Positions 40,314 to 53,100 of a stretch of DNA of 64,000 nt are shown in pieces. Origin of the DNA: Lachnospiraceae bacterium. GTDB lineage: Bacteria; Bacillota_A; Clostridia; Lachnospirales; Lachnospiraceae. A program made the translations under genes and the position numbers. Numbering within the stretch: the stretch's first letter is position 1; each line of letters opens with the position of its first letter. Under the pieces are notes generated by a model. It was not told the DNA's origin, ran no database searches, and saw only the letters and a list, made by a program, of their open reading frames with translations. The stretch lies in NCBI GenBank assembly GCA_028694115.1, contig JAQUUB010000007.1:61835-125834 (forward strand), in the 5' to 3' direction.

Positions 40314-40482
40314 CTATTTAGGTCTTTAATTCATCGGTACTCACAAAATTTCATGATGCATATTGCATCGTTAAATGTGTTCGCGCGGATAAAAATTTTA
40401 TATCAAGTAAAACTGAATCCAACACTTTTAACTTAGTTTATTGTGGTACAAATATCGCATTATTATTCCTTGTTATGCAATA

Positions 40483-40902
40483 TTATTTAGCAGCTTTAGG
40501 TCTTTTAGCACCATACTTGGAACGAGCCTGTCTTCTATTCGCAACACCGGCTGTATCCAATGTACCTCTGATAACATGATATCTGGTACCTGGTAAGTCC
40601 TTTACTCTACCGCCACGGATAAGAACAACACTATGCTCCTGTAAGTTATGACCTTCACCCGGAATATAACTTGTTACTTCGATTCCGTTTGAAAGACGAA
40701 CTCTAGCGATTTTTCTAAGTGCTGAGTTAGGCTTCTTAGGAGTAGCTGTTTTAACAGCTGTACAAACGCCTCTCTTCTGTGGAGAAGGAGTATCTGTAGC
40801 CTTCTTTCTCAAAGAGTTAAATCCCTTCTGCAAAGCAGGAGCTGTAGATTTTTTTTCAGATGTTTGTCTTCCTTTTCTAACTAACTGGTTAAATGTTGGC
40901 AT
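40483..40902 (-). CDS. rpsL: 30S ribosomal protein S12
   Basis: 139 residues. [12 protein letters not shown] at the start, [20 protein letters not shown] around the decoding-site Lys, [17 protein letters not shown] and [14 protein letters not shown] are all intact. The decoding-site lysine is the wild-type, streptomycin-sensitive residue. First gene of rpsL-rpsG-fusA. A 226-base gap to rpsG includes a GATGC/GCATC hairpin at about 40354-40368 and nothing else clear. Confidence 0.98.
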   Translation of the reverse strand: MPTFNQLVRKGRQTSEKKSTAPALQKGFNSLRKKATDTPSPQKRGVCTAVKTATPKKPNSALRKIARVRLSNGIEVTSYIPGEGHNLQEHSVVLIRGGRVKDLPGTRYHVIRGTLDTAGVANRRQARSKYGAKRPKAAK

Positions 40903-40993
40903 TCTGTTTCACCTCTTTCTACTATATTTTTAAATAGTTACAACATACATGTGATAGCATCATAAATAAACGCAATTTCACGCATGCTAGAAA

Positions 40994-41023
40994 ATTATAT
41001 ACCAGTGAATCTGCATATGTCAA
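40994..41023 (-). promoter_or_regulatory. Promoter of rpsL-rpsG-fusA
   Basis: Perfect TTGACA (41018-41023) and TATAAT (40994-40999) with an 18-base spacer on the minus strand, 92 bases before rpsL. Confidence 0.85.
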
Positions 41024-41117
41024 GTTTTTACGCGAAATAATTCTTATAAACGCAGATATGTTGTAATTATTTACAGTTATTTATAAAATATAGATCATTT
41101 TACAAATTTTTGATTAA

Positions 41118-41160
41118 AAAAAGCTATCGCACAACTTTTATTAGTTGATACGACAGCTTT
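41118..41160 (-). terminator. Terminator of rpoB-rpoC
   Basis: AAAGCTGTCG...CGATAGCTTT stem with an inner AAC/GTT pairing, followed on the minus strand by seven T. It lies 18 bases past the rpoC stop. Confidence 0.88.
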
Positions 41161-41178
41161 CCCATTTCTTCAAATTCT

Positions 41179-44100
41179 TTATTCGCTGATTTCACCAATT
41201 GTCATTTCTTCGAATAGGTCTAAATCTTCATCATAATTGAAAGAACCTGATAAATCTAAATCCGTGTCAAGTTTTACACTTCTGTATCTCTTCATACCTG
41301 TTCCTGCTGGTATTAACTTACCAATAATAACATTTTCTTTTAAACCAATTAATGGATCTACTTTTCCTTTGATTGCTGCTTCCGTAAGGACCTTTGTTGT
41401 TTCCTGGAAAGATGCTGCTGACAAGAATGAATTTGTCGCAAGAGAAGCTTTGGTGATACCAAGCATAACCTGTTTTCCATCTGCTGGCTCTTTACCTTCT
41501 GCTATTAATGCTTCATTATTGTCATCATAATCCAAAATATCAACGAGTGTTCCTGGAAGGAATTCCGTATCACCATTATCCTCAATTCTGATTTTCTTAA
41601 GCATCTGACGTACAATTACTTCAATATGCTTATCATTAATTTCAACACCCTGGAGACGGTAAACTCTTTGAACTTCCTGAATCATATAATCCTGAACCGC
41701 TCTAAGTCCTTTAATTTTCAATAAATCGTGAGGATTAATAGAACCTTCTGTTAATTCATCACCAGCTTCTAATATCTGACCATCTGTAACTTTAATTCTA
41801 GATCCATAAGGAATCAAGTAAGCCTTTGATTCACCAGTTTCATCACTCGTTACAATGACTTCACGTTTTTTCTTTGTATCCTTAATGACTGCCGTACCAG
41901 GAAATTCTGAAATAATTGCAAGTCCCTTAGGTTTTCTGGCTTCAAATAATTCCTCAACACGAGGGAGACCCTGTGTGATATCATCACCGGCTACACCGCC
42001 TGTATGGAATGTTCTCATGGTAAGCTGTGTACCAGGTTCACCAATAGACTGAGCTGCAATAATACCAACCGCTTCACCAACCTGTACAGCCTCACCTGTT
42101 GCCATATTAGCACCATAACATTTTGCACAGACACCAATGTGTGATCTGCAGGAAAGGACCGTTCTAATCTTAATCTTTTCGATTGGTTCACCCTTTTCGT
42201 CTACGCCGATTGACATAATTTTAGCTGCACGTCTTGGTGTAATCATGTGATTTGCTTTTACAATAAGGTTGCCATCTTTATCAAAAATATCGTAACAAGT
42301 ATACCTTCCTGTGATTCGATCCTGTAATCCTTCAATTTCTTCTTTTCCATCCATAAATGCAGTTACCCACATACCTGGACTCTCTTTGCCTTCACAGCAA
42401 TCAACTTCACGGATAATTAAATCTTGTGATACATCAACAAGACGTCTTGTTAAATATCCTGAATCGGCTGTACGCAATGCAGTATCGGAAAGACCTTTAC
42501 GTGCACCATGAGCAGACATAAAGTATTCCAAAACATCAAGACCTTCACGGAAGTTTGATTTAATAGGCAACTCAATGGTACGACCTGTTGTATCAGCCAT
42601 CAATCCACGCATACCTGCAAGCTGTTTAATCTGTTTGTCAGAACCACGGGCTCCAGAATCTGCCATCATGAATATATTGTTATATTTATCAAGTCCGGAA
42701 AGAAGAGCCTCTGTTAATACATCATCTGTTTCTTTCCATGTGTTTACTACTTCTTTATATCTTTCTTCCTCTGTTATCAGACCACGTTTGAAGTTTCTTG
42801 TGATTAAATCAACTGTATCCTGTGCCTGTTTAATAAGTTCAGGTTTCTTTGCAGGTACCGTCATATCAGAAATCGAAACTGTCATGGCTGCTCTTGTAGA
42901 ATACTTATAACCCATTGCTTTAATATCATCAAGGACTTCTGCTGTTCTTGTAGCACCATGTGTATTGATAACTTTTTCAAGGATTTGTTTTAACTGCTTC
43001 TTTCCTACATGGAAATCAACTTCTAAAACCAATTCATTTTCAGGTTTTGTTCTATCTACGAATCCCAAATCCTGAGAAAGAATTTCATTAAAGATAAAAC
43101 GTCCTAATGTTGATTCGATAATTCCAGTCTTATCCACACCACCAACATTTTTTGTAATGCGGACTTTAATTCTGGAATGTAACGTAACCGCACCATTCTC
43201 ATAAGCAAGAATTGCCTCATTTACACCTTTAAAGAACTTGCCTTCTCCTAATGCGCCTGGTCTTTCTTGTGTTAAATAGTAAATACCAAGCACCATATCC
43301 TGTGAAGGAACAGCAACAGGAGCACCATCAGATGGCTTTAACAAGTTATTAGGTGATAATAGTAAAAAGCGGCATTCTGCCTGCGCTTCTACAGAAAGTG
43401 GAAGATGCACAGCCATCTGGTCACCATCGAAATCGGCATTGTAAGCGGTACAAACCAATGGATGAAGTTTAATTGCTTTCCCTTCAACAAGGATTGGTTC
43501 AAATGCCTGAATACCAAGTCTATGCAGTGTAGGTGCACGGTTTAGCATAACTGGATGCTCTTTAATTACATCTTCTAAAACATCCCATACTTCTGGTTGC
43601 AGTCTTTCGACCATTTTCTTAGCATTTTTAATATTATGGGAAGTACCATTCGCAACAAGCTCTTTCATAACAAAAGGTTTGAATAACTCAATTGCCATTT
43701 CCTTTGGTAACCCACACTGATAAATCTTTAATTCAGGTCCAACAACGATAACAGAACGTCCGGAATAATCAACACGCTTTCCAAGTAAGTTCTGACGGAA
43801 ACGTCCGGATTTACCCTTCAACATATCGGATAGAGATTTCAATGCTCTATTACCAGGTCCCGTAACAGGTCTTCCTCTTCTACCATTATCAATCAAAGCG
43901 TCAACTGCTTCCTGAAGCATTCTCTTTTCATTTCTAACGATAATGTCTGGTGCTCCAAGATCAAGTAATCTCTGAAGACGATTGTTTCTATTAATAATTC
44001 TTCTATACAAATCATTTAAATCAGATGTAGCAAAACGTCCACCATCCAACTGTACCATAGGACGCAAATCAGGTGGAATTACAGGAACAACGTCCATAAT

Positions 44101-44814
44101 CATCCATTCTGGTTTATTTCCTGATCCACGAAAAGCTTCCACTACTTCAAGTCTCTTAATAATTCTTGCACGTTTCTGGCCTGTTGCATCCTTTAAGTCT
44201 GTTTTAAGCTCAACAGCCTCTGTTTCAAGGTCAATTGCCTGTAATAATTCTTTGATTGCTTCAGCACCCATTCCAACACGGAATCTGCTTCCCCATATTT
44301 CTCTTGCTTCCTGGAATTCCTTCTCTGAAAGCACTTGTTTATACTGTAAATCAGTATCTCCACTGTCAATAACAATATAAGAAGCAAAATACAATACTTT
44401 TTCTAATGTTCTTGGTGAAAGGTCCAGGATAAGACCCATTCTGCTTGGGATACCTTTAAAATACCAAATGTGTGATACCGGCGCTGCTAATTCAATATGA
44501 CCCATACGTTCTCTACGAACATTCGCTTTTGTAACCTCAACACCACAACGATCACAAATAACACCCTTATATCTTATTTTTTTATATTTACCACAGTGAC
44601 ATTCCCAATCTTTGCTTGGTCCAAAGATTTTCTCACAGAACAATCCTTCTTTTTCAGGTTTTAATGTTCTATAGTTAATGGTTTCAGGTTTCTTAACCTC
44701 TCCCCTAGACCATTCTTTAATTTTCTCAGGTGATGCTAATCCAATTTTAATTGCATCAAATGTCATAGGCTGGTAAGCCTCCTGCTGTTTTGTTGTTTCT
44801 GACATTTCAGACAT
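41179..44814 (-). CDS. rpoC: RNA polymerase beta' subunit
   Basis: 1211 residues. N-terminal zinc finger [20 protein letters not shown], the active-site [12 protein letters not shown] with three Asp holding Mg2+, the bridge helix/trigger loop region ([23 protein letters not shown]) and the second zinc cluster [13 protein letters not shown]. The length fits Firmicutes without the large insertion seen in some Gram-negatives. It follows rpoB after 42 bases. Confidence 0.98.
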   Translation of the reverse strand: MSEMSETTKQQEAYQPMTFDAIKIGLASPEKIKEWSRGEVKKPETINYRTLKPEKEGLFCEKIFGPSKDWECHCGKYKKIRYKGVICDRCGVEVTKANVRRERMGHIELAAPVSHIWYFKGIPSRMGLILDLSPRTLEKVLYFASYIVIDSGDTDLQYKQVLSEKEFQEAREIWGSRFRVGMGAEAIKELLQAIDLETEAVELKTDLKDATGQKRARIIKRLEVVEAFRGSGNKPEWMIMDVVPVIPPDLRPMVQLDGGRFATSDLNDLYRRIINRNNRLQRLLDLGAPDIIVRNEKRMLQEAVDALIDNGRRGRPVTGPGNRALKSLSDMLKGKSGRFRQNLLGKRVDYSGRSVIVVGPELKIYQCGLPKEMAIELFKPFVMKELVANGTSHNIKNAKKMVERLQPEVWDVLEDVIKEHPVMLNRAPTLHRLGIQAFEPILVEGKAIKLHPLVCTAYNADFDGDQMAVHLPLSVEAQAECRFLLLSPNNLLKPSDGAPVAVPSQDMVLGIYYLTQERPGALGEGKFFKGVNEAILAYENGAVTLHSRIKVRITKNVGGVDKTGIIESTLGRFIFNEILSQDLGFVDRTKPENELVLEVDFHVGKKQLKQILEKVINTHGATRTAEVLDDIKAMGYKYSTRAAMTVSISDMTVPAKKPELIKQAQDTVDLITRNFKRGLITEEERYKEVVNTWKETDDVLTEALLSGLDKYNNIFMMADSGARGSDKQIKQLAGMRGLMADTTGRTIELPIKSNFREGLDVLEYFMSAHGARKGLSDTALRTADSGYLTRRLVDVSQDLIIREVDCCEGKESPGMWVTAFMDGKEEIEGLQDRITGRYTCYDIFDKDGNLIVKANHMITPRRAAKIMSIGVDEKGEPIEKIKIRTVLSCRSHIGVCAKCYGANMATGEAVQVGEAVGIIAAQSIGEPGTQLTMRTFHTGGVAGDDITQGLPRVEELFEARKPKGLAIISEFPGTAVIKDTKKKREVIVTSDETGESKAYLIPYGSRIKVTDGQILEAGDELTEGSINPHDLLKIKGLRAVQDYMIQEVQRVYRLQGVEINDKHIEVIVRQMLKKIRIEDNGDTEFLPGTLVDILDYDDNNEALIAEGKEPADGKQVMLGITKASLATNSFLSAASFQETTKVLTEAAIKGKVDPLIGLKENVIIGKLIPAGTGMKRYRSVKLDTDLDLSGSFNYDEDLDLFEEMTIGEISE

Positions 44815-44856
44815 TTATGGCACTCCTTCCAAATTTATAACTCCATCTAGTGGTTT

Positions 44857-47800
44857 TTATTCCACAGGCTCCTCAACGATGTCCATATCACTTAATTCTA
44901 AGTCCATATCTTCCTCATCATCGAATTCATCTTCTTCAACATCCACAAGCTCTTCATTCTCATCAAATTCCTGTGTTGAATATCCGTTTGAACGGAATGA
45001 ATCAGAATTATTGTAATTTTTATTGTCGCCTTCGATGATCGAATGTAAATCCGTTTCACCATAATCGATGGTTTCCATAATTTCAACTTCCTTTTGATCT
45101 TCACCAATCACTCGAACGTCAAGACATAAGGATTGTAACTCTTTTAATAAAACTTTGAAGGATTCAGGGATTCCAGGTTCAGGAATATTGTCACCCTTAA
45201 TGATTGCTTCGTAAGTTTTTACACGACCAATAACATCATCGGATTTAACTGTTAAAATTTCCTGAAGAGTATAGGATGCACCATATGCCTCTAATGCCCA
45301 AACTTCCATCTCTCCAAAACGCTGTCCACCAAATTGAGCTTTACCACCCAATGGCTGCTGAGTAACTAAGGAGTATGGTCCAGTGGAACGTGCATGAATC
45401 TTATCATCTACCAAATGGTGGAGTTTCAGATAATGCATGTGACCGATTGTAACTGGTGAATCAAAAAATTCTCCTGTTCTACCATCACGAAGTCTTACCT
45501 TACCATCTCTTGAAAGTGGAACACCTTTCCAAAGCTTTCTATGATCTCTGTTCTTTGATAAATATTCCACAACCTCTGGGAGTAATTCTTCTTTATGTTT
45601 CTTTTCAAATTCATCCCATTCCATATTGACATAATCATTTGCCAAATCCAGTGTATCCATGATATCACCTTCATCTGCGCCATCAAATACAGGAGTTGCT
45701 ATATTAAAGCCTAATGCTTTTGAAGCTAATGACAAGTGAATTTCAAGCACCTGTCCAATATTCATACGAGAAGGCACACCCAAAGGATTTAAAACGATAT
45801 CAAGTGGACGACCATTCGGAAGATATGGCATATCTTCTACTGGAAGCACACGAGAAACAACACCCTTGTTTCCATGACGGCCAGCCATCTTGTCACCCAC
45901 AGAGATTTTTCTCTTCTGAGCGATATAGATACGAACTGCCTGGTTTACACCTGGTGACAATTCATCCCCATTTTCTCTTGTAAACACTTTAGCATCTACA
46001 ACAATACCATATTCACCATGAGGAACTTTTAAGGAAGTATCACGTACTTCTCTTGCCTTTTCACCAAAAATTGCACGAAGTAATCTTTCTTCTGCCGTAA
46101 GCTCTGTTTCCCCCTTAGGAGTTACCTTGCCAACTAAAATATCACCTGCACGAACCTCAGCACCAATACGGATAATACCTCTATCATCAAGATCTTTTAA
46201 CGCATCATCACCAACACCTGGAACATCTCTTGTGATTTCTTCTGGTCCTAATTTTGTATCGCGGGCTTCTGCTTCGTATTCTTCAATATGAACAGATGTA
46301 TAAACATCTTCTTGTACAAGTCTTTCGCTAAGAAGAACTGCATCCTCATAATTATAACCTTCCCAAGTCATGAACCCAATCAAAGGATTTTTTCCAAGAG
46401 CGATTTCTCCATTTGCTGTAGAAGGACCATCCGCAATTACCTGACCTGCCTCTACACGTTCTCCTTTTACTACAATTGGTTTCTGATTGTAACAGTTGCT
46501 CTGATTACTTCTAGAGAATTTTGTTAATTTATAAACTTCTTTTGTACCATCGTCATAATCAATTCCAATTCTATTTGATTCAGAACGTGTAATTGTACCT
46601 GCTTTTTTTGCTACGATACAAACACCTGAATCGACAGCTGCTTTAGGTTCCATACCTGTACCAACTACCGGTGCCTCTGTTATAAGGAGTGGAACGGCCT
46701 GACGTTGCATGTTGGATCCCATAAGTGCACGGTTCGCATCATCATTTTCAAGGAAAGGAATCAATGCAGTTGCTACTGAAAATACCATCTTAGGAGATAC
46801 ATCCATATAATCAAATGTAGTTTTTTCGTATTCCTGTGTTTCTTCTCTGTAACGACCAGAAACACTGTTTCTTACGAAATGACCTTTTTCATCAAGTTGC
46901 TCATTTGCCTGTGCTACATGATAGTTGTCTTCTTCATCTGCTGTCATATATACAACATCTTCTGTTACAATAGGATTTTCTTTATCTGAATGATCAATCA
47001 CACGGTAAGGAGCTTCAATAAATCCATATTCATTAATTCTTGCATACGTTGCAAGGGAGTTAATCAGTCCAATGTTAGGACCTTCAGGAGTTTCAATAGG
47101 ACACATTCTTCCATAATGGGAGTAATGAACGTCTCGAACTTCGAATCCGGCTCTATCTCTTGACAAACCACCAGGACCCAATGCAGATAAACGACGCTTA
47201 TGTGTTAACTCACCTAATGGATTATTCTGATCCATAAACTGTGAAAGCTGTGAAGAACCAAAGAATTCTTTTACCGCTGCAGTCACAGGTTTAATATTAA
47301 TCAAGGACTGAGGTGAAATGCTCTCCATATCCTGAGTTGTCATTCTTTCTCTTACAACTCTTTCAAGTCTTGATAAACCAATTCTATATTGATTTTGAAG
47401 AAGTTCACCAACCGCACGGATTCTACGATTTCCTAAATGGTCAATATCATCATCTTTTCCAATATTATATTCCAGATGCATATTGTAATTAATGGAAGCT
47501 AAAATATCTTCCTTGGTAATATGTTTCGGAATTAATTCAGAGATATTCTTTTGAATTGCTTCTCCTAATGCTTCTGCATTCTCGCCATATTCTTCCAGTA
47601 TTTTTTCAAGTGTAGGATAATATACTAATTCTGTAACACCTAATTCTTTAGGATTACAATCAACAAAATTTGTAATATCAACCATCATATTAGATAGAAT
47701 CTTTACATTTCTTTCTTCTGTCTGAATATATACAAAAGGTACAGCTGCATTTTGGATTTTATCAGCTAATTCTGCACTAACGGTTGTCCCAGCTTCAGCC

Positions 47801-48720
47801 ATAATTTCACCAGTTGATGGATCTACAACTGCTTCCGCTAATACATGGTGTCTGATTCGGTTTTTTAATGCAAGTTTCTTATTAAATTTATATCTGCCGA
47901 CTTTTGCAAGGTCATATCTTCTTGGGTCGAAGAACATACCAGTAATCAAACTTTCGGCACTTTCTACTGTAAGGGGCTCGCCCGGACGAATCTTTTTGTA
48001 TAATTCAAGAAGACCCTCTTGATAATTCTCAGATGTGTCTTTTGTAAAAGATGCTAAAATCTTTGGTTCATCACCAAACAAATCTAGGATTTCCTGATTC
48101 GAACCAATTCCAAGAGCTCTGATCAAGACAGTAATAGGTACTTTCCTGGTTCTATCCACACGCACATAAAAAACATCATTGGAATCTGTTTCATATTCCA
48201 ACCATGCACCTCTATTAGGTATTACGGTACTTGAATATAATTCTTTACCGATCTTATCATGTCCGATTCCGTAATAGATACCTGGAGAACGTACTAACTG
48301 ACTAACGATTACTCTTTCCGCGCCGTTAATAACAAACGTTCCGGTAGCTGTCATCAGAGGAAGATCTCCCATAAATATTTCATGCTCATTTATCTCTTCT
48401 GTTTCCTTATTGTAGAGTCTAACTCTTACCTTAAGAGGAGCTGCATAGGTTGCATCTCTTTCTTTACACTCTTCAATAGAATACTTTACATCGTCTTCGC
48501 ATAATGTAAAATCGACGAAATCCATGCTCAAATGACCACTGTAATCGGCGATTGGAGAGATATCTGCGAATACCTCTTTCAGACCTTCATCCAAAAACCA
48601 CTGATAAGAATCCTTCTGAACCTCAATTAAATTAGGCATTTTCAAAACCTCTTTTTGTCTTGAATAGCTCATACGCATACTCTTACCGCTGATTACCGGA
48701 CGCATTCTGTTCTTTTCCAT
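44857..48720 (-). CDS. rpoB: RNA polymerase beta subunit
   Basis: 1287 residues. The rifampicin pocket ([20 protein letters not shown], then [11 protein letters not shown]) carries wild-type-like residues. The C-terminal clamp [20 protein letters not shown] is intact, with an acidic tail beyond ([20 protein letters not shown]). The ATG at 48720 has GGGGTG upstream and gives the family start MEKNRMRPV; an ATG 42 bases earlier lacks a site. It has its own promoter in the rplL-rpoB gap. Confidence 0.97.
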   Translation of the reverse strand: MEKNRMRPVISGKSMRMSYSRQKEVLKMPNLIEVQKDSYQWFLDEGLKEVFADISPIADYSGHLSMDFVDFTLCEDDVKYSIEECKERDATYAAPLKVRVRLYNKETEEINEHEIFMGDLPLMTATGTFVINGAERVIVSQLVRSPGIYYGIGHDKIGKELYSSTVIPNRGAWLEYETDSNDVFYVRVDRTRKVPITVLIRALGIGSNQEILDLFGDEPKILASFTKDTSENYQEGLLELYKKIRPGEPLTVESAESLITGMFFDPRRYDLAKVGRYKFNKKLALKNRIRHHVLAEAVVDPSTGEIMAEAGTTVSAELADKIQNAAVPFVYIQTEERNVKILSNMMVDITNFVDCNPKELGVTELVYYPTLEKILEEYGENAEALGEAIQKNISELIPKHITKEDILASINYNMHLEYNIGKDDDIDHLGNRRIRAVGELLQNQYRIGLSRLERVVRERMTTQDMESISPQSLINIKPVTAAVKEFFGSSQLSQFMDQNNPLGELTHKRRLSALGPGGLSRDRAGFEVRDVHYSHYGRMCPIETPEGPNIGLINSLATYARINEYGFIEAPYRVIDHSDKENPIVTEDVVYMTADEEDNYHVAQANEQLDEKGHFVRNSVSGRYREETQEYEKTTFDYMDVSPKMVFSVATALIPFLENDDANRALMGSNMQRQAVPLLITEAPVVGTGMEPKAAVDSGVCIVAKKAGTITRSESNRIGIDYDDGTKEVYKLTKFSRSNQSNCYNQKPIVVKGERVEAGQVIADGPSTANGEIALGKNPLIGFMTWEGYNYEDAVLLSERLVQEDVYTSVHIEEYEAEARDTKLGPEEITRDVPGVGDDALKDLDDRGIIRIGAEVRAGDILVGKVTPKGETELTAEERLLRAIFGEKAREVRDTSLKVPHGEYGIVVDAKVFTRENGDELSPGVNQAVRIYIAQKRKISVGDKMAGRHGNKGVVSRVLPVEDMPYLPNGRPLDIVLNPLGVPSRMNIGQVLEIHLSLASKALGFNIATPVFDGADEGDIMDTLDLANDYVNMEWDEFEKKHKEELLPEVVEYLSKNRDHRKLWKGVPLSRDGKVRLRDGRTGEFFDSPVTIGHMHYLKLHHLVDDKIHARSTGPYSLVTQQPLGGKAQFGGQRFGEMEVWALEAYGASYTLQEILTVKSDDVIGRVKTYEAIIKGDNIPEPGIPESFKVLLKELQSLCLDVRVIGEDQKEVEIMETIDYGETDLHSIIEGDNKNYNNSDSFRSNGYSTQEFDENEELVDVEEDEFDDEEDMDLELSDMDIVEEPVE

Positions 48721-48811
48721 TGACGTTTCACCCCGTTCTTTATGATAGTAATGCACATGCATAATTGTGCCTACAAAAATAAGCCTACGTTACCACAATA
48801 GTGCACCCTAC

Positions 48812-48840
48812 ATGATATCACAAGCTTTTCCCTGAGTCAA
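48812..48840 (-). promoter_or_regulatory. Promoter of rpoB-rpoC
   Basis: TTGACT (48835-48840), 17-base spacer and TATCAT (48812-48817) on the minus strand, lying after the rplL terminator. Confidence 0.65.
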
Positions 48841-48868
48841 GAAATATTTTTCTTTTTTAAATAAAATT

Positions 48869-48897
48869 ACCGTAGCCAGAATAATTCTGGCCACGGT
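48869..48897 (-). terminator. Terminator or attenuator after rplL
   Basis: ACCGTAGCCAGAAT and ATTCTGGCCACGGT form a 14-bp stem with one mismatch and almost no loop, followed by TAATTTTATTT on the minus strand. Partial read-through into rpoB is known in other bacteria. Confidence 0.8.
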
Positions 48898-48914
48898 TGT
48901 TAATCTGATATAAA

Positions 48915-49286
48915 TTATTTAAGAGTAACTTTAGCGCCTTCTGCTTCAAGTTTTCCTTTGATATCATCTGCTTCTGTTTTAGAAGCTGCTTCTTTAAGCA
49001 CTTTAGGTGCTCCATCAACTAAGTCTTTTGCTTCTTTTAAGCCTAATCCAGTTGCTTCACGAACAACTTTGATAACCTTAACTTTGTTTGGTCCAACTTC
49101 TGTTAATTCTACGTCAAACTCAGTTTTTTCTTCCTCTACTGCTGCTTCGCCTGCTGCTGCTACAACAACACCTGCTGCTGCGGATACACCGAATTCTTCT
49201 TCACATGCTTTTACTAAATCATTTAATTCTAATACTGTTAACTCTTTGATAGCATCAATAATTTCTGCTGATGTTAATTTTGCCAT
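48915..49286 (-). CDS. rplL: 50S ribosomal protein L7/L12
   Basis: 123 residues. N-terminal dimerisation helices ([20 protein letters not shown]), an Ala-rich hinge and the C-terminal factor-binding domain [20 protein letters not shown]. Multiple copies bind L10 to form the stalk that recruits translation GTPases. Confidence 0.98.
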   Translation of the reverse strand: MAKLTSAEIIDAIKELTVLELNDLVKACEEEFGVSAAAGVVVAAAGEAAVEEEKTEFDVELTEVGPNKVKVIKVVREATGLGLKEAKDLVDGAPKVLKEAASKTEADDIKGKLEAEGAKVTLK

Positions 49287-49339
49287 TATAATGACTCCTT
49301 TCTTTAGGAGGACATCCCCCTGAACTGATCTAATTGTTA

Positions 49340-49897
49340 TTATTCTGCTGGTGTTTCAACTACTTCTTCTGCTGGAGCTACTTCTTCTGCAGGAGCTGCT
49401 TCACATGCGCCTGCTCCGCCTTTTTCAGCTAACTGATTCATAACACGAGCAAAGTTTGTAATAGGTGATTGGATACTTCCAAGTAACTTGGATAATAATT
49501 CTTCTCTGCTAGGAACTTTAGCGATTTCGCCAATTCCAGCTGCATCGAAATAATTTCCTTCTACAATTCCGCCTTTGATTTCCAACTTAGGTGCAATTTT
49601 TGCAAATTTTGCAATAATTCTTGCAGGTGCAGTTGCGTCTTTGGTGGAAATAGCGATTGCGCTAGGTCCTTCTAAATGAGGAGCTAATGCTTCGAAGTCT
49701 GTTCCTTTAAATGCAAAGTTCATCATTGTATTTTTGTAAACTTTGTAAGTAATGTCAGCTTCTCTTAACTCTTTTCTGAGCTGAGTATCCTGCTCAACAG
49801 TAAGTCCACGGTAATCAACAAGTACTGCTGACTGCGCGCCTTGAATGTTGGCTGAAATTTCCTCAACAACAGGTTTTTTCAATTCTACTTTTGCCAT
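49340..49897 (-). CDS. rplJ: 50S ribosomal protein L10
   Basis: 185 residues. [21 protein letters not shown] and [12 protein letters not shown] are typical; the C-terminal helix that holds L12 dimers is followed by an Ala/Glu-rich tail ([16 protein letters not shown]). The L10-L12 complex is expected to bind the leader upstream and repress this operon. Confidence 0.97.
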   Translation of the reverse strand: MAKVELKKPVVEEISANIQGAQSAVLVDYRGLTVEQDTQLRKELREADITYKVYKNTMMNFAFKGTDFEALAPHLEGPSAIAISTKDATAPARIIAKFAKIAPKLEIKGGIVEGNYFDAAGIGEIAKVPSREELLSKLLGSIQSPITNFARVMNQLAEKGGAGACEAAPAEEVAPAEEVVETPAE

Positions 49898-50086
49898 TTT
49901 TCTACCTCCTATATTATTTAGGCCGAAACGAAAAGCATTCTAAGCAACAAATAGCCTTTCTGCCATAAGACAGAAAGGCTATAAAAGTTTATCTTGATAA
50001 TCTCTTACATTCCCTCGGTAGGCGTTTTCTCCTTATGCCTTGCGGCACCTACTGTCTTCGGCCAGTCCTTTGCAGAACCTTAACTA
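49898..50086 (-). promoter_or_regulatory. L10 leader RNA of rplJ-rplL with attenuator
   Basis: The untranslated leader contains, on the minus strand, GACTGGCCGAAGACAGTAGG, TGCCGCAAGGCATAAGGAG and CGCCTACCGAGG, the conserved parts of the L10 leader three-way element. Downstream, ATAGCCTTTCTG (49951-49962) pairs perfectly with CAGAAAGGCTAT (49971-49982), a 12-bp attenuator hairpin followed by TTTG. L10(L12)4 binding regulates this operon in Firmicutes. Confidence 0.9.
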
Positions 50087-50115
50087 GAATAACATAATCA
50101 TAATGAATATGTCAA
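50087..50115 (-). promoter_or_regulatory. Promoter of rplJ-rplL
   Basis: Perfect TTGACA (50110-50115), 17-base spacer and TTATTC (50087-50092) on the minus strand. The -35 lies four bases after the subtilase stop. Confidence 0.7.
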
Positions 50116-50119
50116 GAAA

Positions 50120-53100
50120 TTATTTTACGGTTACATTGCACTTTACGTTCTTTCCACTACCATCAAGTGCTTTTACGGTTATTGTAGCATTGCCTTTACT
50201 TTTGGCACAAATATTACCGTCAGAATCGACTGATGCAATACGACTATTCGATGTTAAATAGCGATATTCTCCCAAAGCCGTAATTGGATTTGTTGTAACA
50301 GATAGCTTTTTGCTTCCTCCTACATTAAGATTAATTATCTTATCCGAAAGATTAATTGATGTGGTAGCAGGATAAATTGTAATCGTACATTTCGTAGACA
50401 CATCACAGGACACATCGATACGGTTTTCAAGAAAATTGTATGTTTTTACAGGATTTACAAGAGCAGTAACGGTAACTACTTTTTTTGTATTTACTCCTTT
50501 TTCTGCGGTAAGTACACCTTTTGCAGATATTACATTTCCACCCAATTTTGTTTGCATTAAACCGTTAGCATCCACAAAACACCATTGAACTTTCTTTGAT
50601 GCTTCCGCCGGTAAGACTGAAGCTGTTAAAGATATATTTCCACCCGATCCTACAGCTTCAATACCCGTATTCGATGTAACAGCAATACTTTGAGCTGGTT
50701 GAATAACTTTCAAAGTTAATGTGGCCTTTTTATTAGAACCATCTAAAGATTTTACAGTGATTTTTGTCGTTCCTACCGCTAATGGTACTATAAAACCTTC
50801 ATTTGATATCAACGCAACCTTTTTATTGGAACTAGAATAAGAATAAACCCTAGCAGTATTCGAAGGATTTGACATAATAAGTGGTTCAATATCAGTATAA
50901 TTTCTATCTCCACCCTCATAAATACTAATTGTTTCACTGCTTGAATTTTTATATATGCTATTTAAAAATCCCCTTATGGTTACTTCTTGGGTTATGGGAT
51001 AAACCGTCACGGAATAAGTATCACTTTTTTCTTCTCCTGTACGTGTTGCCTTTGATTTAAGCTCGACTGATACTGTTCCTTCCTTAATTGCAGATAATTC
51101 ACCCTTATTATTGATACTCGCATACTCAGTACCTGATTTGATTGACCATGTTACCGTTTTATCATCTGGCGTTTCTGCTTTTTTACCCTCATTAAAAATA
51201 GGGATTAATTTAAGTTTCTTTCCTACTGCTATCCTCGAAACACCTGTTGAACTAGTAATATCCAAACTTCTAACTGGTGTTTTTACTGTAATGGTACATA
51301 CTGTTTTTTTCTTAGATCCATCATCAGCCATTACCGTTACTTTAGCTGTTCCTTTCATTCGTGCCTGAATTTTTCCGTCCTCCAAAACACGCACTATTTT
51401 TGAATTCGAGGAAGTGTATAGAAAGTTCGTCATCGTTTCATTCGATACCGCAGTAGGTGTTAATTGTAACTCATCACCATAAAACATTTTAGTTATTGGA
51501 GCAATATTTAATGAAACAGCTGTTGTTACAGATTTCTTAGCAGGCGTAATCGTATATGTTTTTTTAATATCCTTACTATATTTCCCATAAGCATAAGAAA
51601 ACAATAGTAACTCTTTCTTTCCAGTTCCCTTTAATTCAAAAGGTTTAGAATAAGATGAATACGTATTTCCACCACCAATAGCATAGAATGTAATTGCATC
51701 TTTCAACTTATTTTCAATCGTTATCGTTGATTTTTCTGGAATTGTATTTCCTTCAACAATTTCTCCATTCTCATTTTTCACAATAACTGTTGGCACATCA
51801 ACGGTATAAGGTGCACCGACAGCCGCTGCTACATTTAGAATTCCACTACCATAATATTGCGAATTTCCTGCTTTTGTAGCGGTATTCTTCAGTATTTTTC
51901 TAACTGCTTCAGAACTTTCTCTTGTAGAATTATTGAATAAATCCGAATTAACAGAGTAAACCAAAGCCGCACCTGCTGCCACCATAGGAGACGCCTGGGA
52001 TGTACCCGCCATTCCAACATATCCCTCTCCCTTATATGTAGAATTGATATAGTATTTATTATAATATATATATCCAGCTGCATCTTGTTGATATACTACA
52101 TTTCCACCAGGTGCAGCAATATCTACTTGATTTCCATAGTTTGAAAACGATGCTTTTTCACCGTTACTTCCAACAGCAGCTACACACATGCTATCTGCAT
52201 AACTTGCTGGATAAGATTTCTGATTCGTGTTTTCATTACCTGCCGCACTTACAACTACAACACCCGCTTCTACGGCATCTCGAATTGCTCTCTCTTCCAG
52301 TATATTTTTATAGGAACCGCCAAGACTCATGTTGATTACTTTGGCACCATTACTAATTGAATTTCTAATTCCCGCTATAATATAACTATCATAAATAAGA
52401 CCATTATCATCCTCTACCTTTACAGCATGAAGTTTCACACTGTTCGCAATTCCCACTCCGCCTACTTCATTATTAGCTACGCTTGCAATAATACCTGCAA
52501 CATTACTTCCATGTCCATCTTGGTCTTCAACGCCGTATTTTGAGTTTGTCATATCGACAGTACTCTTAATCGATGCTTTTAAATCTGAATGATTTGCTGC
52601 AATGCCAGTATCAATTACAGCTACCGTTACATCACTGCTTCCACTGGTTTTTTCCCATGCAAATTGAGAATTAATTATTTTATGATACCACTGATCGGAT
52701 AGCAATGGATCATTTGTTGTTTGTAATAATTTATTTGTTTCTTCTATAGATAAATTTAACTTTTTAGAAAGAGTTTTTTCCTCCTCAAAGAATATTTCAC
52801 CTGTATGGTTGCCTGAAATTTCGTCAATGTTTTTAGTATTAACTCCTTTTACAGGAATAACGCTATAAATATAGTTTGGATAGACTGGAGTATAAGAATT
52901 CTCTGTATCAGAAGCTAATTCAATTATTTCCTTAACCTCTTCATCAAATTTGATTGTATACACGCCTTCGTTTGCATATACGATTTGAGCATCATATTCC
53001 TTCGCTATTTTCTGTGCTTCATCTATTTTATCACTCATAAAAATGGCTTCGTGCTCTGCATAATCAACTCCTGCAACAGCATCTTCTAAATCTATAAGTG

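Noticed and set aside
41237..44380. Several plus-strand open frames of 65-132 codons opposite rpoC
   Set aside because: All are antisense to the universally conserved rpoC reading frame, with no start signals or family features.
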